Assembly (NCBI GenBank): GCA_023391285.1
Contig: JAEWBF010000006.1
Coordinates: forward strand, 1 to 17,742
Length of the DNA stretch: 17,742 nucleotides
From: Verrucomicrobiota bacterium
GTDB lineage: Bacteria; Verrucomicrobiota; Verrucomicrobiia; Opitutales; Opitutaceae
Direction of reading: 5' to 3'
In this document: one piece after another, positions 5,191-12,612 of the stretch
How the letters are laid out: the number at the start of each line of letters is the position of its first letter
How positions within the stretch are numbered: the first letter of the stretch is position 1
Position numbers and translations under genes: made by a program
The notes under the pieces: generated by a model
Database searches by the model: none
Seen by the model: only the letters and a program-made list of their open reading frames with translations
Told to the model about the DNA's origin: nothing

Positions 5191-7545
5191 TCACCCCTTC
5201 GGTTTCATCAACTTCTCCCGCGCCACCAAATAGAGGAACCCGCCCAACACCGCGAACGGCACCAACGACAGCCAATTCGCATTCGGCCCGTTGAAAAACG
5301 GATTGTTCGCCGCCGACCACTCCGTCACCGCGCGATCGAAATCCGTCAACACCCCGCCCAGAATCGCGATCACGATTCCCGCGATCGCACCACCCGCGAT
5401 GTAACCCGACGCCAACAACACCCCCGGAGACTTGTCGCTCTCCGCGTTGAACTGCTCCTCCGTCAGATTCGCGTGCGACGCCTGCTTCCGCGTCTTGCGA
5501 TCCACCGCCCAGCGAATCATGCCGCCAATGAAAATCGGCATTGACGCAAACAGCGGCAGATACACGCCCACCGCAAACGCCAGCGCCGGCACAAACGACA
5601 TCTGCAGCGTCACCGCAATCATCACGCCCAACAACACCAGCGCCCACGGCAGCTGCTGGTCCAAAATCCCTTTGATGATATAGGAAACCAGCGTCGCTTT
5701 CGGCGCCGCAAACTTCCGCACCGTCGATCCATCCGGCCGCGTCTCATGCACGCCGTTGATACCCGGATCCACTAGCCACACCGCCTCACCCGCGTCGTTC
5801 ACCAAATACTTCCCCGCCGGGCCGCCCGCGAGATCCGTCTTGTGCCACACGCGATAACTTCCCGCATCGTCGCGCGCCTGCGGCCCTTTCAAACTTTCCC
5901 GCTCCTCACCCATCGCCGCCCCCTCCACGCGCAATCCCGGCGCCACCTGCGCCGCCGGCACATACACCGTCGCCGTCTCGTTCAACACCATCAACACCGG
6001 CCCGAGCGCGACCGCCGACACCAACGCGCCGACCATGATCGCATACTGCTGATACTTCGGCGTCGCTCCGATCAAGAATCCCGTCTTCAGGTCCTGCGAC
6101 GTCGTCCCGCCATTCGAAGACGCGATGCACACGATCGCGCCCACCGACAACGCCGTCACGTAATACATCCCGCCCGTCCACCCGACCAAGAGAAACACCA
6201 GGCACGTGAACAACAGCGTCGCGATCGTCATCCCGGAAATCGGGTTCGACGTCGACCCGATCTCACCCGTCAACCGCGACGACACCGTCACGAACAAAAA
6301 TCCCAACAACACAATCAACAGCGCGCCCACGATGTTCATATGCAGCGACGGCGCCATCATGATCACCGCCAGCAACACCACCACGCCGATCCCCACAAAC
6401 TTCAGCGACAAATCCCGATCCGTCCGCGGCACTTCGCTGTCCGCCGTCGCCCGAACCGCCGACGTCACCGGCGCACCATTCGCCCGCCCCGCCCGCAATC
6501 CCGCCAATCCACCGCGCATCCCCGCCCAAATCGTCGGCAGCGATTGAATCAAACTGATCACGCCACCCGCCGCCACCGCGCCCGCGCCGATATAAAGCAC
6601 ATACGCGCTATAAATATCCCGATGCCCCATCTGCGAAATCGGCATCGTCCCCGGCGCGATCACCCCCGGCATCGTCTCGCCGAAAAACTTGATCATCGGG
6701 ATCAGCACCAAAAACGACAGCACGCCTCCGCCCGCCATCAGCCCGCCGATCCGCGGCCCAATCACATACCCCACTCCCAACAACTCCGGCGACACCTCCG
6801 CCGAAACCGATCCCGCCTTCAACGGCGCCCCAAACACTTTCTCCGGAATATCGCGCCACAATTTGAACGCCACGTTCAGCGTCTTGTAAGCGAGCCCGAT
6901 TCCAAAACCCGTAAACACGATCCGCGCGCCCAACGATTTCCCCAATCCCGCCGCCTCCGCCTCACGCATTTCCGCCTGCGCTTTCGGCGAGGCCATCGCC
7001 CGATCCTCCGCATTCGCGCCCGCCCGCAACACCGCCGCACACGCCGTCCCTTCCGGATACTTCAACTTACCGTGCTCCTTCACGATCAGCGCGCGCCGCA
7101 ACGGGATCATCATCAAGATCCCCAACAACCCGCCCAACACCGCCACGAGCATCACCCGCGTTAGTTCCAAATCGAATCCGAGAATCAAGATCGCCGGCAT
7201 CGTCACGCCGATGCCAAACGCCAGCGACTCCCCCGCTGATCCCGCCGTCTGCGTGATGTTGTTTTCCAGAATCGTCGCGTCGCGCAACCCCGTCTTCGAC
7301 AACGCCCGAAACATCGCGAGCGAGATCACCGCCACCGGAATCGAAGCCGACACCGTCAGCCCCACCTTCAACACGAGATAAAGCGACGACGCTCCGAACA
7401 CCAACCCGAGCACCGCGCCCGTCAGCACCGCCCTCACGGTAAACTCCCGCATCACGGTCTGCGGAGCGATGAACGGTTCGAACCGGGGAGCGGAAGAAGA
7501 CGCCATAAAAACAGGAGTTGTTGGCCGCGCAGTATTCCGTGTCAT
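5191..7545 (-). CDS. OPT-family oligopeptide transporter
   Basis: A large inner-membrane protein of 784 residues (771 if ATG 7506 is used) of the OPT superfamily, proton-driven carriers of oligopeptides and metal chelates. The N-terminal part is highly characteristic: ASSLYLVLKVGLTVSASIPV, then ILENNITQTAGSAGESLAFG. About a dozen or more hydrophobic helices follow, including GGMTIATLL-like and VTLQMSFVPALAFAVGVYLP segments, and GGTTSQDLKTGFLIGATP in the middle. A hydrophilic loop of about 100 residues (roughly 540-630) contains KYLVNDAGEAVWLVDPGING, as in other bacterial members of this family. Substrate is unknown; peptides are the usual assumption. It is divergent from a second OPT gene. 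Coding is G-ending at third positions. Start choice is open, as neither ATG has a well-placed ribosome site. Confidence 0.93.
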   Translation of the reverse strand: MTRNTARPTTPVFMASSSAPRFEPFIAPQTVMREFTVRAVLTGAVLGLVFGASSLYLVLKVGLTVSASIPVAVISLAMFRALSKTGLRDATILENNITQTAGSAGESLAFGIGVTMPAILILGFDLELTRVMLVAVLGGLLGILMMIPLRRALIVKEHGKLKYPEGTACAAVLRAGANAEDRAMASPKAQAEMREAEAAGLGKSLGARIVFTGFGIGLAYKTLNVAFKLWRDIPEKVFGAPLKAGSVSAEVSPELLGVGYVIGPRIGGLMAGGGVLSFLVLIPMIKFFGETMPGVIAPGTMPISQMGHRDIYSAYVLYIGAGAVAAGGVISLIQSLPTIWAGMRGGLAGLRAGRANGAPVTSAVRATADSEVPRTDRDLSLKFVGIGVVVLLAVIMMAPSLHMNIVGALLIVLLGFLFVTVSSRLTGEIGSTSNPISGMTIATLLFTCLVFLLVGWTGGMYYVTALSVGAIVCIASSNGGTTSQDLKTGFLIGATPKYQQYAIMVGALVSAVALGPVLMVLNETATVYVPAAQVAPGLRVEGAAMGEERESLKGPQARDDAGSYRVWHKTDLAGGPAGKYLVNDAGEAVWLVDPGINGVHETRPDGSTVRKFAAPKATLVSYIIKGILDQQLPWALVLLGVMIAVTLQMSFVPALAFAVGVYLPLFASMPIFIGGMIRWAVDRKTRKQASHANLTEEQFNAESDKSPGVLLASGYIAGGAIAGIVIAILGGVLTDFDRAVTEWSAANNPFFNGPNANWLSLVPFAVLGGFLYLVAREKLMKPKG

Positions 7546-7597
7546 AACTCCGGTTCAATCCGCGAAATCGTTTTTCCTCACCTGTGCTCCAATGGAG

Positions 7598-7617
7598 GCG
7601 CGGTGCCCTCACCGCGC
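7598..7617 (+). repeat. REP-like palindrome, copy before the second OPT gene
   Basis: GCGCGGTG (7598-7605), loop CCCT, CACCGCGC (7610-7617): a perfect 8-bp stem with the leader ATGGAG. A near-identical copy in the same orientation lies at 9514-9533, so the two bracket the second OPT gene. It falls in the divergent gap between the two transporter genes, about 20 bases before the chosen start at 7639. Confidence 0.7.
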
Positions 7618-7638
7618 TTTTCTCCCGCCTTCTCTTCG

Positions 7639-9492
7639 ATGTCCGCCTCTCCCCACTCTCCCGCCGCGTCGCACACGCCCGCGCTCTCCCCCCGCGAAGC
7701 CGCCTGGCTCGCGCACACCTACCAACCCCACGCCGCCAACCTCACCGCGCGCGCCGTCCTCATCGGCATGCTCATCGGCGCCGCGATGTGTCTCTCCAAC
7801 CTCTACGTCTTCTTCAAAACCGGCTGGAGCATGGGCGTCACGCTCACCGCGTGTATCCTTGCTTTTGGGACATTCCAACTCCTCGAACGCCTCCGCCTCG
7901 TCCGCCGCCCGCTCGGCCCGCTCGAAAACAACGCCCTCACCACCGTCGCTTCCGGCGCCGGCTACATGACCGGCGGTGGCAACATGGCCGCCTTCGGCGC
8001 GCTGCTCATGGTCACCACCCTCCGCCCCGAACCGCTCCCGATGATCGCGTGGTTCGCCCTCATCGCCGCGCTCGGCGTCTTCGCCGCCATCCCGATCAAG
8101 CGCCAACTCATCAACCACGAAGACCTCGCTTTCCCCACCGGCACCGCCACCGCCGAAACCATCCGCTCCATTCACGAAGCCGCCGCCGGCGCCGGCCGCA
8201 GCAAAGCCGCCTGGCTCGGCTGGTCCGCCGCCTTCGGCGCCGTGTTCACGTGGCTCCGCGATGCGTGGCATTTCATTCCCGGCACGATCGGCCTTCCCGT
8301 CACGCTCGCCGGCCGCGCGCTCGCCGATTGGACCCTCGCGCTCAAAGCCGAAGTCGTCCTCCTCGGCGGGGGCGCACTCATGAGTTTCCGCACCGGCTGG
8401 TCCCTCCTCCTCGGCGGCATCCTCACCTACGCCGTCCTCGCTCCCTCGCTTCTCGAACGCGGCATCATCTCCACCGTCAGCTACAAGGAAATCGTCGCCT
8501 GGTCCCTCTGGCCCGGCGCCGCCATCCTCGTCGCATCCGGTCTCACCTCGTTCGCGCTCGATTACCGCAGCATCGCGCGCTCGTTCAGCGGACTCGCCCG
8601 CATCTTCCGACGTAACCGTCCCAGCACTACAACACCCGCCACCACCGCGCCCACCCTCGCCACCATCGAATGTCCCGAATGGTGGTTCCCCGCCGGCTTC
8701 GCGCTCCTCTCGCCGTTCGTCGTCGCGCTCATGGTCTGGCTTTTCCAAATCCCGCTCTGGGCCGGTCTCGTCGCCATCCCGCTCGCCGTCGTCATGGGCT
8801 TCGTCGCTGCCCGCGTCACCGGCGAAACCGACGTCACGCCCACCAAGGCCCTCGGTCCCGTCACGCAACTTATCTACGGCGTCATCACCCCGGGAAATCT
8901 CACCGGCAACATCATGTCCGCCAACGTCACCGGCGGCGTCGGCCTCCACTCTGCCGATCTCCTCACCACGCTCAAAACCGGCTGGCTCCTCGGCGCCAAA
9001 CCGCGCCACCAATTCTACGCCCAACTCTTCGGCGTCATCGCCGGCGCGCTCATCGTCGTCCCCGCCTTCAACCTCATTATTCCCGACGCTTCCGTGCTCG
9101 GCGGCGAAGACTGGCCCGCACCTTCCTGCGTTGTTTGGGCCGGCGTCTCAAAAGCGTTCTCCGACGGCATCGGCGCGCTCCACCCCACCGCGCGCACCGC
9201 CATCCTGATCGGCCTCGTTCTCGGCGTCGCCCTTGCGCTCCTGGAAAAATTCTCCCCGCAAAAACTCCGCGCTTACATTCCGTCCGCGTCCGGCCTCGGC
9301 ATTGCCATGGTGATCCCCGGCTCGAACGCCATCGCCATGTTCCTCGGCTCCGCCATCGCCGAATGGCTTCGCCGCCAAAAACCCGCGCTCGCCGAGAAAA
9401 CCGTCGTCCCCGTCGCCTCCGGCCTCATCGCCGGCGAAAGCCTCATGGGCATCCTCATCGCCCTCCTCATCGCCACCGGCTTGATCGCCTAA
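7639..9492 (+). CDS. OPT-family transporter, shorter paralogue
   Basis: A 617-residue integral membrane protein of the OPT superfamily, shorter than its neighbour at 5191-7545. Family features include MCLSNLYVFFKTGWSMGVTL near the N-terminus, PLENNALTTVASGAGYMTGG (matching ENNITQTAGSAGES of the neighbour), KALGPVTQLIYG and TTLKTGWLLGAKPRHQFYAQ, and near the end VIPGSNAIAMFLGSAIAEWL. It has many hydrophobic helices and no large soluble loop. I chose ATG 7639 rather than the upstream GTG 7603, because that GTG sits inside a palindrome and the added residues are low-complexity. Third positions are strongly C-ending, the mirror image of its divergent neighbour. Substrate is unknown. Its closeness to a second OPT gene suggests shared control from the gap between them or different substrate ranges. 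Confidence 0.9.
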   Translation: MSASPHSPAASHTPALSPREAAWLAHTYQPHAANLTARAVLIGMLIGAAMCLSNLYVFFKTGWSMGVTLTACILAFGTFQLLERLRLVRRPLGPLENNALTTVASGAGYMTGGGNMAAFGALLMVTTLRPEPLPMIAWFALIAALGVFAAIPIKRQLINHEDLAFPTGTATAETIRSIHEAAAGAGRSKAAWLGWSAAFGAVFTWLRDAWHFIPGTIGLPVTLAGRALADWTLALKAEVVLLGGGALMSFRTGWSLLLGGILTYAVLAPSLLERGIISTVSYKEIVAWSLWPGAAILVASGLTSFALDYRSIARSFSGLARIFRRNRPSTTTPATTAPTLATIECPEWWFPAGFALLSPFVVALMVWLFQIPLWAGLVAIPLAVVMGFVAARVTGETDVTPTKALGPVTQLIYGVITPGNLTGNIMSANVTGGVGLHSADLLTTLKTGWLLGAKPRHQFYAQLFGVIAGALIVVPAFNLIIPDASVLGGEDWPAPSCVVWAGVSKAFSDGIGALHPTARTAILIGLVLGVALALLEKFSPQKLRAYIPSASGLGIAMVIPGSNAIAMFLGSAIAEWLRRQKPALAEKTVVPVASGLIAGESLMGILIALLIATGLIA

Positions 9493-9513
9493 ACAGCTCC
9501 CCCGCCGATGGAG

Positions 9514-9533
9514 GCGCGGTGCCCCCACCGCGC
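9514..9533 (+). repeat. REP-like palindrome, copy after the second OPT gene
   Basis: GCGCGGTG (9514-9521), loop CCCC, CACCGCGC (9526-9533): a perfect 8-bp stem with the leader ATGGAG, 21 bases after the stop of the OPT gene. It matches the copy at 7598-7617 except for the last loop base. It lies between convergent genes and may also end transcription in both directions. Confidence 0.7.
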
Positions 9534-9559
9534 AACCTCCCTCCCGCCCGCGCCGCCGC

Positions 9560-10360
9560 TCACGGCACGTCAAAAATCTCCACCAGCGCCACCCCCGTCG
9601 TTCCCGCCGCGCCCGTCACATGCACGGTGTAAGCGCCCGGCTCCAACGTCACGAGCAACGCCGCATCCTTGCTCGCATCGCTCGCCAGCTGTTGCGCACC
9701 GACTGACGTGAACGCCGTCTTCAACGCCTGCGTCCCACCCCAATCGTCGTTCGTTTCCACCACGTTCGAACCGCGATACACCGTGATCTTCGGATCGGCC
9801 AAAACACCTTGCACGCCGCGCAAGGCCAACTCCGGCCCGAGCCCGCGAATCAACACCGTCTTTGGCCCGCTTCCGTCCAACACAAAACCCGCAATCAACG
9901 TCGCATCGCCCGCTCCCGCCACCGTGCGCGTCGACAGCGCCATCAACCGACTGCTGCCGCCCACGTCCGCATCATACGCCTCGACCAGCGCCACGCCCGC
10001 CGCCCCGCCACTCGTCACGTGCGCCGTGTAAACGCCGCCCGACACTTCCTGCAAGAGCGCCGCATCTTTCGATCCGACCGTCAGCGCCGACGCCCCCAAA
10101 CGCGCACGCGCCTCGAGAATCGGTGCCGAATTCACCCAGTCGTTGTTCTCAGCCTCTTTGCTAAACGAAGCGCTCTGCGACTGATACCGATAAAGCTCCA
10201 GCCGCGGATCCGTGAGCGCGGTCGGCACAGTCGCCGCAATCCCCGGCCCCACGCCTTGCACGAGCAACTCCTTCGCTCCATCCACCACAAACCCCATGAT
10301 CAACGTCTGATCTCCGCTGCCCGCCGCCGCGCGCGCCGCCAGCGCCACCAGCCGCGTCGT
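9560..10360 (-). repeat. Duplicated C-terminal module, copy 1 (xylanase)
   Basis: The 3' third of the xylanase gene codes two homologous halves. Half one runs from RLVALAARAAAGSGDQTLIM to GVALVEAYDAD; half two runs from SRLMALSTRTVAGAGD to GVALVEIFDVP. Each half has RLxALxxRxxAGxGDxTLI, a GPxI/GP-E turn, NDDW or NNDW, KDAALL, and GxYTxHVTxGxAGxxGVALVExxD. Copies 2 and 3 lie at 11805-12612 and from 17236 onward. Boundaries are approximate. Confidence 0.8.
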
Positions 10361-11632
10361 CGCCGATCCTTCCGGCAACACCTTCACCGTGACCGTCGCC
10401 GTCTCGCTCGTGTTCGTCCCGTCGCTCACGCGCACATTCAACGTGTAGCTCGGCGTCGCCGACGCATTCAGCGCCCCCGCATTCGACAACGTCAGCTGCC
10501 CGGTCGACGCGTTGATCGCAAACACCGACGCTCCCGATCCGCCCACGATACTCCACGCCGTCGCACCGGGCGCACCTCCGGTCGATCGCACCGTGCCCAC
10601 CGCACGCCCATTCGCCCATCCTTGCACCACGCTGAAACTCTGACCCGGCGTTACCACCGGCACATCCACCTTCAAATACTCGCGTAACCACGCCATTGCC
10701 GGTCGCTCGCTCCCGTCCGCATTCACCAGATTCGCCGTCGGCCGCCACAACCCCGGCCGATAACCCCATAGCGTCACGCCGATCACTGCCTCATGCTCCC
10801 AGAATACGGGAAAATAACTCTGATAACGCGTGAGCTGCGCCTGATCCGTCGGCCCGTCGATATCGAACTCCGTCACCATGATCGGCACGCCCGTTGCCGC
10901 GAGCAGGTCGAGATTCGCCCTCGTGCTCGCCGGAGTCGTGTAAGCCGGATCGTGCGAAAACGAATGCCCCTGCACTCCCACCGCGTCGATCAACCCGCGC
11001 TCCTTCAGCAGATTCACGATCTTGATATATTCGTTCATCCGCCACGTCTCCGTCGTCACGCTGTATTCGTTCAACATCAGCTTCGTCGACGCCGGAAATC
11101 TCGCCCGCGCCATCTCGAACGCCTTGATGATCCAGTCCCATCCCGTCGCGCCCGCGCCTCCCAACGCATTGATGTAGTTCCCCCGCCCCGCTCGGTCCGG
11201 CGGCTGGTTGATCGGCTCATTCACCACTTCCAGGTATTCGACATCTCCATAATTCGCCGCGACCCAATCGAACCATTCTTCAATCTCCGCCAACTGCTCC
11301 GTCGCCGTCAGCGAATCCATCCACGCCGGTTGTTGGCTGCCCCACACCAACACGTGGAAGCGGAAAGGCAGCCCGTTGGCCTTCGCTAAATTATAGGAGG
11401 CGCGCAGCTCGGTGTCGTTCATGACATCTCGCGTGCCTTCCACGCTCCCCCACTTGCCCGCATTCTCCGGCGTCACCTGATTGAAATACTGGGTCAGATT
11501 CACCCGCTGCGCGTCGCTGTAGATGCCGCCAAGAAATTTCGGCTGCCCCGCCGCCAGCGGCTGCGCCACAGCCGCCGCGCCCGCGCCCACGAAAAACACC
11601 GCAAGTCCAAGCATCCGTTGAAATCTGTGCAT
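9560..11632 (-). CDS. Secreted GH10 endo-1,4-beta-xylanase with duplicated C-terminal module
   Basis: A 690-residue exported glycoside hydrolase of family 10, which cuts beta-1,4 bonds in xylan with retention. The start ATG 11632 gives a signal peptide (MHRFQRMLGLAVFFVGAGAA, cleavage near AVAQ); the frame extends to 11815 but overlaps the protease gene and looks non-coding. The catalytic domain spans about residues 25-340, with TPENAGKW, RFHVLVWGSQQPAW, the acid/base E139 in EVVNEP, and the nucleophile E255 in MVTEFDID. A cadherin- or Ig-like domain follows (about 345-425). Last comes the two-repeat module (about 426-690) ending VALVEIFDVP, shared with the protease and the right-edge protein. 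At nucleotide level the module is also similar between the three genes. Substrate preference among xylans is not decidable. It lies in the same direction as the protease, but the 172-base gap makes a shared transcript uncertain. Confidence 0.92.
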   Translation of the reverse strand: MHRFQRMLGLAVFFVGAGAAAVAQPLAAGQPKFLGGIYSDAQRVNLTQYFNQVTPENAGKWGSVEGTRDVMNDTELRASYNLAKANGLPFRFHVLVWGSQQPAWMDSLTATEQLAEIEEWFDWVAANYGDVEYLEVVNEPINQPPDRAGRGNYINALGGAGATGWDWIIKAFEMARARFPASTKLMLNEYSVTTETWRMNEYIKIVNLLKERGLIDAVGVQGHSFSHDPAYTTPASTRANLDLLAATGVPIMVTEFDIDGPTDQAQLTRYQSYFPVFWEHEAVIGVTLWGYRPGLWRPTANLVNADGSERPAMAWLREYLKVDVPVVTPGQSFSVVQGWANGRAVGTVRSTGGAPGATAWSIVGGSGASVFAINASTGQLTLSNAGALNASATPSYTLNVRVSDGTNTSETATVTVKVLPEGSATTRLVALAARAAAGSGDQTLIMGFVVDGAKELLVQGVGPGIAATVPTALTDPRLELYRYQSQSASFSKEAENNDWVNSAPILEARARLGASALTVGSKDAALLQEVSGGVYTAHVTSGGAAGVALVEAYDADVGGSSRLMALSTRTVAGAGDATLIAGFVLDGSGPKTVLIRGLGPELALRGVQGVLADPKITVYRGSNVVETNDDWGGTQALKTAFTSVGAQQLASDASKDAALLVTLEPGAYTVHVTGAAGTTGVALVEIFDVP

Positions 11633-11771
11633 GATCGAAGAGGGGATTTTTCCGACGCTGTATGCCAACGATAGACGGGGTGCAGCACACGCGCAGGAAA
11701 CGTGCGCGCACCCTATGTCCACCCGCCCCGCCCGCCATACACCCCGCGATACTAACTGTAGAATCACGTCA

Positions 11772-11790
11772 GGCGAGTCCCCGACCCGCC
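11772..11790. repeat. REP-like palindrome after the protease gene
   Basis: GGCGAGTC (11772-11779), loop CCC, GACCCGCC (11783-11790): an 8-bp stem with one mismatch, preceded by GTCA. It begins 15 bases past the protease stop, in the gap before the xylanase gene. It resembles the element at 3556-3582 (GTAG leader, GTC-loop-GAC core). Confidence 0.55.
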
Positions 11791-11804
11791 CTCTCCCCGC
11801 CCGC

Positions 11805-12612
11805 TCACTCCACATCGAAAATCTCCACCAACGCCACCCCCGTCGTCCCCGCCGCCCCCGTCACGTGCACCGTATAAACCCCCGGCTCCAGCGTCACCAA
11901 CATCGCCGCATCCTTGCTCGCATCCGACGCAATCGGTCCCGCCCCGATCCCCGCAAACACCTCCTTCATTTCCGCCGTCCCACCCCAGTCGTCGTTCTCG
12001 CCAATCAGCGTCGAACTTCCGCCGGCCATCCGAAACAGTTTCAACCTCGGATCGCTCAACACTCCCGACACGCCATCCCGCGTCGCCAGCGTCGGCCCCA
12101 GCCCACGCACCAACACCGTCTTCGGCCCCGGCCCTTCCAGCACCATCCCCACGATCAACGTATCGTCTCCCGCCCCCGCCACCGTTCGCGTCGACAACGC
12201 CATCAACCGGCTCCCGCCGCCCGCGTCCGCATCATACGCTTCCACCAACGCCACGCCCGCCGCCCCACCGGACGCCACATGCGCGGTATAAACGCCCGCG
12301 TCCAAATCCTTCAACAACGCCGCATCCTTCGACCCTTGCGCCATCGCCGACGCACCGAGTCTTCCTCGCGCATCCAAAATCTCCGCACCGCTCACCCAAT
12401 CGTTATTCTCCGCGACCTGCGTCCACGCCCCTCCGCCCCATCGATACAGCTTCAACTGCGGATCCGCGATCGCCGTCGGCACACTGCTCGCAATCCCCGG
12501 CCCCACGCCTTGCACCAACACCTGCTTGGCCCCGTCCACCACAAATCCCATGATCAACGTCTGATCCCCGCCTCCCGCCCGGCACCGCGCCGACAACGCC
12601 ACCAATCGCGTA
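11805..12612 (-). repeat. Duplicated C-terminal module, copy 2 (protease)
   Basis: This segment codes the same two-half module as in the xylanase. Half one begins TRLVALSARCRAGGGDQTLI and ends GVALVEAYDAD. Half two begins SRLMALSTRTVAGAGDDTLI and ends GVALVEIFDVE at the stop. The DNA of the last roughly 100 bases is close to identical to the other two copies. The middle of half two is the most diverged part of the three. Confidence 0.8.

Noticed and set aside
4703..5647. 314-codon minus-strand frame spanning the cupin and OPT ends
   Set aside because: It crosses two real genes in a shadow frame and shows no protein-like features.
5842..7164. 440-codon plus-strand frame opposite the first OPT gene
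   Set aside because: Composition is dominated by R, H and P, as expected for an antisense shadow of a GC-rich membrane protein gene.
7609..9024. 471-codon minus-strand frame opposite the second OPT gene
   Set aside because: Low-complexity G, E, D and A composition with no domain; a shadow frame of the OPT gene.
9560..9600. PEP-CTERM or type IX sorting tail on the secreted proteins
   Set aside because: The C-termini lack the hydrophobic helix and basic end of PEP-CTERM and show no recognised type IX tail; they end in VALVEIFDV.
11633..11815. Upstream extension of the xylanase frame
   Set aside because: It would put 61 non-signal residues before a good signal peptide and overlap the end of the protease gene.
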